From: JANQNX01 sp965601665
Lineage (GTDB): Bacteria; Pseudomonadota; Gammaproteobacteria; Eutrophobiales; Eutrophobiaceae
NCBI GenBank assembly: GCA_965601665.1
Contig: OZ271833.1
Span: forward strand, 2,666,001 to 2,730,000
DNA length: 64,000 nucleotides
Direction of reading: 5' to 3'
Position 1 is the first letter of the stretch; every line of letters begins with the position of its first letter. Below are positions 8,997-17,270 of the stretch, in pieces. A program made the translations under genes and the position numbers. Under the pieces are notes generated by a model that was not told the DNA's origin, made no database searches, and saw only the letters and a program-made list of their open reading frames with translations.

Positions 8997-9645
8997 TCCA
9001 GTTACCGATTGCCCGGATTTCCTCAAGGCACACTGCGTGCTCCATGGTGTACTCGTTAAAGTCGACACTGTAACCCTCACTTTTTAATTTATTGGCTGAA
9101 TCACGTCCCTGGTCAACGGTAATCACCGGGTCGAAGACCCCGTGTCCCATAAAAATAGATGTCTGCTTGTTTGCCGTGTTGGCCTCGGTTTCCAGTTTTG
9201 CAGGTAGCGGCAGGTAGGTTGAAAGTGCCAGGATACCGGCAAGTCCCTGTTTAAATCGTAAGCCGCAATGCAGGGCAATGGCTCCACCCTGGGAGAAGCC
9301 GGCCAGGATGATCTTGTTGGCGGGGATGCCAGCATCAATTTCATGCTGTAGATACTTTCCGACCAGTTCCGAAGAAGCAAGGATGGATTTTTCGTCTTCA
9401 AATTCACGCAGGTTGGCAGAACGAACATCGTACCAGGCTCGCATGCTCATGCCACCATTCACCGAAACAGGCATGACAGGTGCGTTAGGGAAGATAAAAC
9501 GGATACCGGCACTGGCTGACAAACCAAGCTCCGGGACGATGGGTTCAAAATCATGACCATCTGCTCCCAGTCCATGTAGCCAGATTATGCTGGCCAGGTG
9601 TTTGTCGCCGGGTTCGACAATAACGGCATCCTGTGTAAACGACAT
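8977..9645 (-). CDS. Carboxylesterase / lysophospholipase-like alpha/beta hydrolase
   Basis: This 222-residue cytosolic enzyme belongs to the phospholipase/carboxylesterase (Abhydrolase_2) family. It shows WLHGLGADGHDFE near the N-terminus (oxyanion region), the nucleophile elbow GFSQGG (Ser near residue 117), an Asp in GVFDPVI and the catalytic His in MEHAVC. Such enzymes hydrolyse short acyl esters and some lysophospholipids; the natural substrate is not evident. It is convergent with rhlB. Confidence 0.92.
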   Translation of the reverse strand: MSFTQDAVIVEPGDKHLASIIWLHGLGADGHDFEPIVPELGLSASAGIRFIFPNAPVMPVSVNGGMSMRAWYDVRSANLREFEDEKSILASSELVGKYLQHEIDAGIPANKIILAGFSQGGAIALHCGLRFKQGLAGILALSTYLPLPAKLETEANTANKQTSIFMGHGVFDPVITVDQGRDSANKLKSEGYSVDFNEYTMEHAVCLEEIRAIGNWISQRLA

Positions 9646-9762
9646 TGTTGATTCCTGTTTGGTAGCGAAAGAGCGGTTATGCTATCAAATTTTACCGTCG
9701 TCGTTTCTGCTGCATGCAGAATTTGTTATTCTCTTTAACATTCAACACTTCGGGGCACTGGC

Positions 9763-9894
9763 ATGAAAAATACAATCTGGAATGCTCTTCCTGCAAGCGC
9801 GTTACTGCTGGTGCTGCTAACACTGGGCGCCTGCGGTCAAAAGGGCGATCTCTATTTACCCGAAGAAGAATTGTCTGAAGAAGCTGAACAATAA
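9763..9894 (+). CDS. lptM: Small outer-membrane lipoprotein LptM (YifL type)
   Basis: This short gene encodes 43 residues: a hydrophobic signal, lipobox LGAC, then the family signature CGQKGDLYLP and an acidic tail. LptM lipoproteins associate with the LptD/E lipopolysaccharide translocon and help LptD mature (established for E. coli). The position directly upstream of lysA, 16 bp apart, matches the usual lptM-lysA-dapF order. Confidence 0.93.
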   Translation: MKNTIWNALPASALLLVLLTLGACGQKGDLYLPEEELSEEAEQ

Positions 9895-9910
9895 CCTCTA
9901 ACTAACGCTT

Positions 9911-11158
9911 ATGTCCGGGTTTCAATATAAAGACGGCGTACTGCACGCTGAGGGTCTGCCATTGACTGAAATAGCGAGTCAACATGGCACACCTTCCTAC
10001 GTCTATTCGCGCGGCATGATCGAGGCGCATTGGTCTGAATTTGATTCAGCACTTGGTCAACTGCCGCACCTTGTTTGTTACGCCGTTAAGGCCAACTCCA
10101 ACATTGGTGTGCTGAATGTACTGGCTAAATTAGGATCCGGTTTTGACATTGTTTCTGCAGGTGAGTTGTATCGCGTGCTCAAGGCAGGCGGCAAGGCAGT
10201 CAATGTTGTCTTCTCGGGGGTTGGCAAGCGCGAAGACGAAATGGAATACGCGCTGGAACAGGGAATTAAGTGCTTTAATGTCGAATCGGAAAATGAACTA
10301 ACCCGACTGGCCAACGTTGCCAGGCGACTCGGCAAACAGGCGCCTGTGTCACTGCGTGTCAATCCCGATGTGGATGCGAATACCCATCCCTACATATCTA
10401 CCGGGTTAAAAGAGAATAAATTCGGCATTGCGTTTGAAAGCGCAAGGCAGGTTTATCAACAGGCAGCCGCACTGGAATCAATTGACGTTGTTGGTATTGA
10501 TTGTCACATTGGTTCCCAGATTACCGAATTGAGTCCGTTCAAGGACGCATTGATAAAAGTCCTGGAACTGGTCGACACATTAAATAATGACGGCATTGCT
10601 TTACATCATATGGATATCGGTGGCGGCCTGGGAATTGATTATCAGGGCGAACAACCACCGTCACGATCTGACTATGTCGATGCGATTGTTTCGACCATGA
10701 ACGGGATAGAGCTTGAATTACTCATGGAGCCAGGCAGAAGTATCGTTGGCAACGCAGGCGTGTTATTGACGACTGTCGAGTATTTAAATGCCACGCCGTA
10801 CCATCACTTTGCCGTGGTAGATGCCGCGATGAACGATCTTATTCGACCGGCGCTCTACCAGGGCTGGCATGATATCCAGCGCGTGGTCGAACATTCTGAT
10901 GCCGATGCCGTTGAGTACGATGTGGTCGGTCCGGTTTGCGAGACAGCCGATTTTCTCGGCAAGAACCGCACCTTACAACTGGAGCAGGGTGATTTACTCG
11001 CGGTGAGGTCTGCTGGAGCCTATGCCTTTACGATGGCATCGAACTATAATTCGCGTCCGCGTTGCTGTGAGCTAATGGTGAGTGGTAACAACGTACATGT
11101 ATTGAGACAGCGTGAAGACCTGGAAGATCTGGTGAGCGGGGAATCCTTGCCCGACTAA
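9911..11158 (+). CDS. lysA: Diaminopimelate decarboxylase
   Basis: This 415-residue PLP enzyme converts meso-diaminopimelate to lysine, the last step of lysine synthesis. The PLP lysine lies in CYAVKANSN (about residue 58). GGGLGIDY, the GRSIVGNAG phosphate-binding segment and VGPVCETAD (active-site Cys from the second subunit) are present. Length is normal. In many gammaproteobacteria dapF follows immediately; here dapF is about 9.3 kb further on. Confidence 0.97.
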   Translation: MSGFQYKDGVLHAEGLPLTEIASQHGTPSYVYSRGMIEAHWSEFDSALGQLPHLVCYAVKANSNIGVLNVLAKLGSGFDIVSAGELYRVLKAGGKAVNVVFSGVGKREDEMEYALEQGIKCFNVESENELTRLANVARRLGKQAPVSLRVNPDVDANTHPYISTGLKENKFGIAFESARQVYQQAAALESIDVVGIDCHIGSQITELSPFKDALIKVLELVDTLNNDGIALHHMDIGGGLGIDYQGEQPPSRSDYVDAIVSTMNGIELELLMEPGRSIVGNAGVLLTTVEYLNATPYHHFAVVDAAMNDLIRPALYQGWHDIQRVVEHSDADAVEYDVVGPVCETADFLGKNRTLQLEQGDLLAVRSAGAYAFTMASNYNSRPRCCELMVSGNNVHVLRQREDLEDLVSGESLPD

Positions 11159-11532
11159 CGAAGTTTAAATGGCTTATCGCCACACTCTTTCGTTTCCATA
11201 ATCATTTTTGTGTACGTCGCTGAAATATTTTTCATATCCTGTCGGTATTCGTCCAGTGTGTATTTACTGGCAATTTTCTTGCTGACGCATTCGCACTGCG
11301 GACGGTAACTTTCTATTAAACTGTCCAGATTGTTATAAAAATCTTCGCCAAGCTGATCTTCTGTTAGCTGGTTTTTCTGCATGTGATCCACGGTCGCATA
11401 AAATCGAAGTGCCAACAGGCAGCTTTGACCTATCATGCCCACATCCATATCAGTCCAGCCTCCCTTGTATTGCTCGGCGGCAAGTGGCATGCCCGATAGG
11501 GTGATAAGAAACAGAAAGACGCATTTTTTCAT
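11155..11532 (-). CDS. Small secreted/periplasmic hypothetical protein
   Basis: The start at 11532 gives 125 residues with a clear signal peptide (hydrophobic FLFLITLSG, cleavage after LAA) and a CAGGAG ribosome site 8 nt upstream; the longer frame to 11583 is unlikely. The mature part has five Cys residues, including QCECVSKK, and is otherwise helical and polar. I do not recognise the family. It is convergent with lysA and overlaps its stop codon. Confidence 0.72.
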   Translation of the reverse strand: MKKCVFLFLITLSGMPLAAEQYKGGWTDMDVGMIGQSCLLALRFYATVDHMQKNQLTEDQLGEDFYNNLDSLIESYRPQCECVSKKIASKYTLDEYRQDMKNISATYTKMIMETKECGDKPFKLR

Positions 11533-11711
11533 TAACAAACTCCTGGCAGGAAACAAGACGTGAGAAAAGTGTTGCATTGACAACGGTATAGTTAATAACT
11601 GATTACAGTACCATGGCTGACATCAAAATGTGAGATTTGTCTCATTTTTATGTCAACCAATCCAGGACTGCTGCGTTAATCCTTCTGTAGCCAAATAAAA
11701 CAGGAGCTAAC

Positions 11712-12137
11712 ATGCTAAATCAAAAACACAACGTAGTAGCCACACTTGCCGGTATCCTGCTGATGGGATTGTTTGCAGCACCGGTGATGGCAGACGAAGA
11801 AACGAGTCAGCGCGCAAAATGGCAGGAACGTATGCAGCAATTTGACCAGGATGGCGACGGCCAACTTAATGATGAAGAGCGTCAGGCGCTGAGAGCCGCA
11901 CACAAGGCCAAAGTCCTGGAAAACCATGATGCTGACGGCGACGGTGAACTGAATGAGGCCGAACGCCAGGCATTCAGGGAGGCGCGCAGGGCAAAACTCA
12001 TCGACAGGTTTGATGCGGATGGTGATGGCGAGTTAAACGAAAGAGAACGACAAAATGCGCGTGAGACGTGGAATAAATTTCGTGACAAGCGCCAGCAATT
12101 CAGGGAACGGCAAGGTAACGTTGCCGGTAGTAGCTGA
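11712..12137 (+). CDS. Secreted EF-hand calcium-binding protein
   Basis: This 141-residue protein has a signal peptide (GLFAAPVMADE). Three evenly spaced EF-hand loops follow: DQDGDGQLNDEE, DADGDGELNEAE and DADGDGELNERE, about 22 residues apart. All have Asp/Asn ligands at 1, 3 and 5 and Glu at 12, so calcium binding is likely in the periplasm or outside. The tail is Arg/Gln-rich. It sits upstream of an ECF sigma factor operon. EF-hand, sigma factor and DUF3106 proteins are often neighbours in proteobacteria, but the role is unknown. Confidence 0.88.
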   Translation: MLNQKHNVVATLAGILLMGLFAAPVMADEETSQRAKWQERMQQFDQDGDGQLNDEERQALRAAHKAKVLENHDADGDGELNEAERQAFREARRAKLIDRFDADGDGELNERERQNARETWNKFRDKRQQFRERQGNVAGSS

Positions 12138-12196
12138 GCGTTCAATAATAGATAGTGTTTCAGTGAACGAAAGGCACTTGCTACAGGAGACTCACA

Positions 12197-12739
12197 CTGC
12201 GCAATCAACAGGAACTGGATACCTTTCTGGCCAGTGTCGAGAGACGGGCATTTCGAATGGCAGAGATCGCGACCGGTAACAGGGATGAAGCACTGGATAT
12301 CCTGCAGGACGCCATGATGAAACTGGTTGAACGCTATGCAGACAAGCCGGCAGCAGAATGGGGGCCGTTGTTCACCTCCATTCTGCAAAGTCGCATCAGG
12401 GATTGGTATCGACGCTACAAGATACGGCGCGGTGTGTTTGCCTGGTTTTCCAGGGAGCAGAACAAGACTGATGACCCTGTCCAGACCGCGCATGATGAAA
12501 ATGCGCTTTCACCTGAACAATCATTACTGGCAAACCGTCGCGTGGATGAACTGGAGCGGGCATTAACTTCTTTACCATTGCGGCAGCAACAGGCTTTTTT
12601 ACTAAGAAACTGGGAAGGGTTAAGTGTTGAAGAAACGGCGCAGGCCATGCAGTTATCAACCGGTAGTATAAAAACACATTATTCAAGGGCAATACACAGC
12701 CTGCGAGAAAAGCTCGGTGAACACTGGACTCAGGCATGA
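12197..12739 (+). CDS. ECF-type RNA polymerase sigma factor (probable CTG start)
   Basis: Sigma-70 region 2 begins upstream of the first ATG (12257): the in-frame codons before it read FLASVERRAF, which homologues contain. An AGGAG ribosome site at 12185-12189 sits 7 nt before an in-frame CTG at 12197, giving about 180 residues. No ATG, GTG or TTG lies between that site and 12257. Region 4 has the SVEETAQAMQLSTGSIKTHYSRA helix-turn-helix around residues 145-167. It is followed by a 4-bp overlap with a membrane protein that is probably its regulator. Confidence 0.85.
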   Translation: MRNQQELDTFLASVERRAFRMAEIATGNRDEALDILQDAMMKLVERYADKPAAEWGPLFTSILQSRIRDWYRRYKIRRGVFAWFSREQNKTDDPVQTAHDENALSPEQSLLANRRVDELERALTSLPLRQQQAFLLRNWEGLSVEETAQAMQLSTGSIKTHYSRAIHSLREKLGEHWTQA

Positions 12740-13068
12740 CAGATAACGACAAACTGGAACGTGAGATTAATACAGCATTACAGCAATCGGCGAATGCTAT
12801 CGATGCAGACACGCTGGCACGCATCAGGCAGGTTCGAGCGCGTGTTATGCAACAAAACGAAGAAAGACATTTTAACTGGTTTGGGGTTTTTTCCGGTGCC
12901 GTAGCGACAGCCTGTATCATGGTTTTTAGTGTCTTGTTATTGACCGGTCATGAAACGGCACCGCAGACATTGCCGGTTGAGGATATCGAACTGGTGACAG
13001 TCCTCGATGACCTTGAACTATATGAAAATCTCGAGTTTTACCAGTGGCTGGACGAGTATGAAAGTTAG
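12736..13068 (+). CDS. DUF3619-like single-pass membrane protein, probable anti-sigma partner
   Basis: This 110-residue protein has a charged helical N-terminus (about 1-50), one membrane segment (about 54-75, FSGAVATACIMVFSVLLL) and a short acidic periplasmic tail rich in Asp, Glu and Leu. It overlaps the sigma gene start-to-stop (ATGA), implying translational coupling, and overlaps the DUF3106 gene by 11 bp. Size and context fit a DUF3619-like anti-sigma factor; direct evidence for sigma binding is absent. Confidence 0.7.
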   Translation: MTDNDKLEREINTALQQSANAIDADTLARIRQVRARVMQQNEERHFNWFGVFSGAVATACIMVFSVLLLTGHETAPQTLPVEDIELVTVLDDLELYENLEFYQWLDEYES

Positions 13069-13666
13069 CTTGTTGATGTTGCTATTCTGTTTTTTCTGGG
13101 CGATGCAGGTGCTTGCCAATGATGGTCTGGCCTGGGAGAGCCTTACACAAGATCAGCAGGCTTTATTACAGGAACTGGAGGTTGATTGGGACACCTTGCC
13201 CCCTTCACGGCAGCGGCGCCTGGCCAATGGTGCTGAACGCTGGGCAGCAATGAGTGACGAAGACAGGCAACTGGCGCGTGACAGGATGCAACGCTGGCAA
13301 CAACTGCCAGAAGAAAAAAAGAATGCCCTGCGCGAGCAATTCGAGCACTTTAAAAACTTGAGTCCCGAGCAGAGGCGGGCATTGCGCCAGCGCATGGAAT
13401 GGTTCAAACAACTGCCCGAGGACAAACGCGCAGCATTACGAAAACGCTTTACCGATATGACACCGGAACAGCGCCGCGAATTTCGCGAGAACATGAAACG
13501 GTTCAGGACAGCAATGCGCGAACGTTTGCAGGCAATGCCTCCAGGGCAAAGGCGTGAGCTGCGCCAGAAGATCCAGGCGATGAATCCCGAAGAACGCCGT
13601 CAATATTTTCGACAGCAGTTTGAACAACAAAAGCCTGCGCCAGAAGGTATGACTGAAACCCGATGA
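13058..13666 (+). CDS. DUF3106-like periplasmic protein with Arg/Gln-rich helical repeats
   Basis: This 202-residue protein has a signal peptide (LLMLLFCFFWAMQVLA). The body carries repeats of the pattern 'LSPEQRRALRQRMEWFKQLP' and 'MTPEQRREFRENMKRF', roughly every 22 residues, predicted to form amphipathic helices as in DUF3106 and other LTXXQ-like periplasmic proteins. It may bind other proteins or sense envelope stress under the linked sigma factor (inference). The start at 13058 is preferred over 13007 because it places the signal peptide first. Confidence 0.82.
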   Translation: MKVSLLMLLFCFFWAMQVLANDGLAWESLTQDQQALLQELEVDWDTLPPSRQRRLANGAERWAAMSDEDRQLARDRMQRWQQLPEEKKNALREQFEHFKNLSPEQRRALRQRMEWFKQLPEDKRAALRKRFTDMTPEQRREFRENMKRFRTAMRERLQAMPPGQRRELRQKIQAMNPEERRQYFRQQFEQQKPAPEGMTETR

Positions 13667-13676
13667 CGGGTGCCAT

Positions 13677-14108
13677 CTACCTGCTGTTGGCGTGAATAAC
13701 AGCCATTAGCATGTCACAGAGCTTGCCACCCACCGCCATGGCAATAACAAACGGTATCGCTTCCTGCCAGTTGATTAACAGTGATGCTATCGCAGGCCCG
13801 GGACAATAACCTGCCAGGCCCCAGCCACAACCAAACAGGGCTGCACCAATGAGTAATGATTTATCCGGTTTCTGCTTGACCGGTAGTGCAAACTTATTTG
13901 ACAGGACGGGTGCGGATCGTTTTAGCGTGATAGAAAAAAGCGGCATTGCTATCGCTAATGCACCTGCCATGACCAGTGCCAGACTGGGATCCCAGTTGCC
14001 TGTCACATCCAGGAAAGCAAGCACTTTGCCCGGGTTGACCATTTGTGACAGGTTAAGTCCGAAACCAAACACGATGCCGGTACCCAGGGCTGTTATCCCG
14101 GTTTTCAT
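13677..14108 (-). CDS. YeeE/YedE (DUF6691) transporter half, downstream partner
   Basis: About 143 residues with four membrane segments. The GCGWGLAGYCPGPA signature with conserved Cys residues (about residue 80-95) matches the second half of YeeE/YedE sulfur transporters, in which full-length TsuA imports thiosulfate. The start ATG overlaps the stop of the upstream half by ATGA, so the two halves are coupled. The frame extends further upstream, but 14108 is the natural start. Confidence 0.88.
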   Translation of the reverse strand: MKTGITALGTGIVFGFGLNLSQMVNPGKVLAFLDVTGNWDPSLALVMAGALAIAMPLFSITLKRSAPVLSNKFALPVKQKPDKSLLIGAALFGCGWGLAGYCPGPAIASLLINWQEAIPFVIAMAVGGKLCDMLMAVIHANSR

Positions 14109-14530
14109 ATCAGGTTGAGTACATGTCTCGCATACCATGTGACGAGAAAACCTGACAGCATGAACGTCAGCGTGGCAATTATGGAACGTAACGAAAGCCG
14201 GCTGATACCACAGATACCATGACCGCTGGTGCAGCCTGAGCCAAGGCGTGTGCCAAAACCGACAAGCAAGCCAGCGAGTAGTAACAGTAGTAATGGAAAG
14301 CCGTCTCTAACACTACCGTCAATCATCGGGAATAATCTGGATAACGCCGTTCCCAGTAGCAGCCCCGCGAGAAATAACCACTGCCAGGGCTGAACATTTG
14401 GCCGCAGGCTGTTATGAAAGATGCTGCTAATACCGGCTATACGCCCATTCAGTAACAACAGTAGACTTGCAGCAAGACCAATCAGCATGCCGCCGATGAG
14501 TGCGCTAAAAGGTGTAAAGGTTGATGCCAT
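14105..14530 (-). CDS. YeeE/YedE transporter half, upstream partner
   Basis: About 141 residues with four hydrophobic segments and the signature GSGCTSGHGICG (about residues 85-96), the cysteine-containing motif of Sulf_transp proteins. Together with the next gene it makes a split YeeE/YedE transporter in the inner membrane. Family members move thiosulfate or other sulfur species; the exact substrate is inferred. The start at 14530 is preferred over 14575 because the latter adds an atypical Trp/Tyr-rich leader. Confidence 0.88.
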   Translation of the reverse strand: MASTFTPFSALIGGMLIGLAASLLLLLNGRIAGISSIFHNSLRPNVQPWQWLFLAGLLLGTALSRLFPMIDGSVRDGFPLLLLLLAGLLVGFGTRLGSGCTSGHGICGISRLSLRSIIATLTFMLSGFLVTWYARHVLNLI

Positions 14531-14534
14531 ATGA

Positions 14535-14852
14535 TCAATAAATAAGGTACGCAATGCCCAGTAATACCAAACCAACGATAAAGATGACTGCAGTATAGCG
14601 TCTTAGCACCAACTGTCGTCCGGCCTGGGTAAAGAGATCAAACGTATAATTAAACAAGCCAAGCAATCCGGCGATGACTGCAATTACAGACAGTGTTTCC
14701 AAAGGCTGGTCGGGGCGTAGAAACTTTAGTGATTGGTTATGGGCAATTTCATCCCAGAAGATGATAGCAATCAGCATCTCGATAACACCAAGACAGCCGA
14801 GTAACAGTAATACGTCAATAAAACCGAACCGGCCTGGATTGTCTCGTTGCAT
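14535..14852 (-). CDS. Small three-helix membrane protein of unknown function
   Basis: This 105-residue protein has three predicted membrane segments (about residues 10-30, 53-73 and 85-104) and a charged loop between the first two. I do not recognise the family. It sits just 4 bp upstream of the YeeE/YedE pair on the same strand, so it may be part of that operon. Confidence 0.65.
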   Translation of the reverse strand: MQRDNPGRFGFIDVLLLLGCLGVIEMLIAIIFWDEIAHNQSLKFLRPDQPLETLSVIAVIAGLLGLFNYTFDLFTQAGRQLVLRRYTAVIFIVGLVLLGIAYLIY

Positions 14853-14887
14853 GTTAGTCGGTAACTGACGCAGTGTTGCCTGAATTG

Positions 14888-15415
14888 CTATTCGCGACTT
14901 TGCCTGCTGTTTTTGACTATTTGCCTGGCAAGTTTTTTTACCTGTGCATCATACAGGGCGAGTTCACCACCGGTCTTTACAGCCATTAACGAGATACGCG
15001 CCAGCAGTATTAACAGTAGCAGTTCGACCACCCACGCAACAAAATAGGAAACACGTATGTTGTTGGCGTCATTTTTTAATGCAGCGGTCTTGGCCTGGGT
15101 TGTAGATGGTCCTGACTGTTGTTCATCTTCTCCCATCAGTGTCTGTTTTAACGGCACCAGGCTTTTATCAATGTTGGAGCCCCGCTCAATAGCAACGGCA
15201 ATTCTTTCGATATTATCCGGGTTTTTGTACAGAGCAAGCGCTTCGTTAAATACCTGAATAGCAATCCAGAGACCAATGAACAATAACACCAGTCCGCATA
15301 GTCTGACGATAATACCAAGTACGGTGTTGGTCGCTTTGCTAAATGATTGCATAGTTGTTTCTTCGGCCAACTCCGTTGGCTCCTCGTTCTTGTTATCGAA
15401 ATTATACTGACCCAT
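14888..15415 (-). CDS. Two-helix membrane protein of unknown function
   Basis: This protein of up to 175 residues has an acidic N-terminus, a membrane segment at about residues 35-55, a polar loop of about 70 residues and a second membrane segment at about 122-145, ending in a basic tail. A second possible start (MQSFSK, 15352) would shorten the N-terminus by 21 residues; neither start has a good ribosome site. It is co-directional with the small membrane protein downstream. Function unknown. Confidence 0.6.
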   Translation of the reverse strand: MGQYNFDNKNEEPTELAEETTMQSFSKATNTVLGIIVRLCGLVLLFIGLWIAIQVFNEALALYKNPDNIERIAVAIERGSNIDKSLVPLKQTLMGEDEQQSGPSTTQAKTAALKNDANNIRVSYFVAWVVELLLLILLARISLMAVKTGGELALYDAQVKKLARQIVKNSRQSRE

Positions 15416-15518
15416 TATAATGTAGCTATAAACCCAGTTTATCCTTGACTGATATCGTCATTGTAGCCTGTAATCAGTCATTATATGAACCAGCTCTCAC
15501 AACTGATCGCCACATGTC

Positions 15519-16442
15519 GTGTTTGTTAATTACCTGGTAAAACGATTCCTGAGTTCGATCCTGGTCTTATTCGGGATCGTTACGCTTGTCTTCATGCTGA
15601 TTCACCTGGTGCCAGGTGATCCAATCGAAGTCATGCTGGGAGAGTCTGCACGACCTGCAGACCGACAGGCGCTGATTCATGCGCTCGGTATGGACCAGCC
15701 ACTGTTACAGCAATGGTGGCAGTACGTTGTTGGTGTGTTGCAGTTTGACCTGGGACAATCCCTGCATTCGCGTCAGGCAGTCAGTCAACTATTACTGGAG
15801 CGTTTACCGGCCACGTTGCAGTTGAGTATCGCCAGTCTGCTTGTTGCAATAACACTTGCAGTACCGCTGGGTATCATTGCTGCGGTATACAAGGACTCTA
15901 TCTGGGACCGTCTGGCCATGGCATCAGCAATGCTGGGTGTCTCCATTCCCAATTTTGTCATGGGCCCTTTGCTGATCATCGTGTTCGCCCTGTCACTCGG
16001 TTGGTTCCCGGTAAGTGGTCGAGAAGAATGGTCAGCTATTGTTTTGCCTGCCATCACGCTGGGTTCAGCGCTGGCGGCAATTCTGTCTCGCATGGTTCGA
16101 GCATCAATGCTGGAGGTGTTGCAGGAGGAATATGTCCGGGCTGCGCGGGCGCGTGGTTTGACTGAAGCGCAGGTGTTGCTTGGTCATGCATTGCGTAATG
16201 CTGCGTTGCCTGTTATCACGATACTGGGTATGCAATTTGGCGCCCTGCTGGCCGGTGCTGTCATCACTGAAACGATTTTCTCGTGGCCAGGCATAGGTCA
16301 ACTGTTGATTGAGTCAATACAAAAACGCGATTATCCAGTGGTGCAAGCCTGTGTCCTGCTGATTAGCGCCACTTATGTAATCGTCAACCTGCTGACAGAT
16401 TTGCTTTATGTTGCAATCGATCCAAGGATAAGGCTTGAATGA
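15519..16442 (+). CDS. ABC transporter permease, DppB/OppB type
   Basis: This 307-residue inner-membrane protein with six predicted helices opens MFVNYLVKRF, as in DppB. The VPGDP segment and the cytoplasmic EAA-type loop (EYVRAARARGLTEAQV, about residues 205-220) contact the ATPase. GTG at 15519 is the only reasonable start, and its ribosome site is weak. It forms a permease pair with the next gene (overlap GATGATG). Neither a substrate-binding protein nor ATPases lie nearby. Substrate (di- or oligopeptide, nickel or other) is not known. Confidence 0.9.
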   Translation: MFVNYLVKRFLSSILVLFGIVTLVFMLIHLVPGDPIEVMLGESARPADRQALIHALGMDQPLLQQWWQYVVGVLQFDLGQSLHSRQAVSQLLLERLPATLQLSIASLLVAITLAVPLGIIAAVYKDSIWDRLAMASAMLGVSIPNFVMGPLLIIVFALSLGWFPVSGREEWSAIVLPAITLGSALAAILSRMVRASMLEVLQEEYVRAARARGLTEAQVLLGHALRNAALPVITILGMQFGALLAGAVITETIFSWPGIGQLLIESIQKRDYPVVQACVLLISATYVIVNLLTDLLYVAIDPRIRLE

Positions 16443-17248
16443 TGCGAACCTGGTTATCCGTTCCCGTTATAGTGATGTCAGGCTGGTTAATCCTGGCATT
16501 GCTTGCCGGTGTACTACCCTTGCATCCTGATCAAATTGCGCTGGAAAAAATTTTACAGCCACCCGGCCTGCATGAATGGTTTGGTTGCGATGACCTTGGT
16601 CGCAATATTGGCGACAGACTGATCATGGGCGCACGTACTTCACTGACTGTCGCGTTCACCGTAGTGATACTATCACTCATGATCGGGACCATACTTGGTA
16701 CGATGGCGGCATGGCATGGTGGTGTCTACGACAGGTTATTGGTGATGATTATTGATTTATTTATCGCCTTTCCCGGCATTTTGCTGGCAATCGCGCTGGC
16801 AGGCTTACTGGGACCTGGTTTGATGAATGCGGTAATTGCGTTGTCACTGGTCAGCTGGGTTGGATTCGCGCGGCTTGCTCGCGTACAGACACTTGCTGTT
16901 AAACAAAGAGATCACATTACTGCGGCCAGGGCGCTTGGTACGCCGGCGCATCTTATTGTGGGTCGGCATGTGTTACCTTTGATCATGGCACCCTTGATCA
17001 TTGAAGCAACGTTTTCGTTTGCCGGCGTGGTCATTGCCGAGGCGGGCCTGTCATTCCTCGGTCTGGGTGTGCAACCACCAGCGTCTTCGTGGGGCAGCAT
17101 GATCCGTGACGGAACAGCTTACATGTTGATTGCACCGCATATGGTTCTGGCGCCGGGTTTTGCTATTCTGTCACTGGTAATCTGTATCAATCTGCTTGGT
17201 GACCACTTGCGTGACAGGCTGGACATAAGGGATATAGGCGAGATGTGA
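16439..17248 (+). CDS. ABC transporter permease, DppC/OppC type
   Basis: This 269-residue permease is shorter than typical DppC (about 300) because it lacks the usual long N-terminal extension. It shows HEWFGCDDLGRNIGDRLIMGAR, the standard 'GTDxxGRDxxSR' type segment, an EAA loop (ITAARALGTPAHLIVGRH) and the GLGVQPPASSWG motif near the end. It overlaps the preceding permease and lies 22 bp before nagZ. Together with the proximity to nagZ, a role in muropeptide uptake is possible but only inferred. Confidence 0.9.
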   Translation: MMRTWLSVPVIVMSGWLILALLAGVLPLHPDQIALEKILQPPGLHEWFGCDDLGRNIGDRLIMGARTSLTVAFTVVILSLMIGTILGTMAAWHGGVYDRLLVMIIDLFIAFPGILLAIALAGLLGPGLMNAVIALSLVSWVGFARLARVQTLAVKQRDHITAARALGTPAHLIVGRHVLPLIMAPLIIEATFSFAGVVIAEAGLSFLGLGVQPPASSWGSMIRDGTAYMLIAPHMVLAPGFAILSLVICINLLGDHLRDRLDIRDIGEM

Positions 17249-17270
17249 TTTCATGTGGTATTAATCATTT

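Noticed and set aside
11627..11657. Hairpin TGAGA-TTTG-TCTCA upstream of the EF-hand gene as a terminator
   Set aside because: The stem is only five base pairs with a bulge below it, too weak to support a terminator.
11882..12493. Minus-strand frame of 203 codons over the EF-hand and sigma factor genes
   Set aside because: Both plus-strand genes have clear motifs; the minus frame crosses two genes and has no recognisable content.
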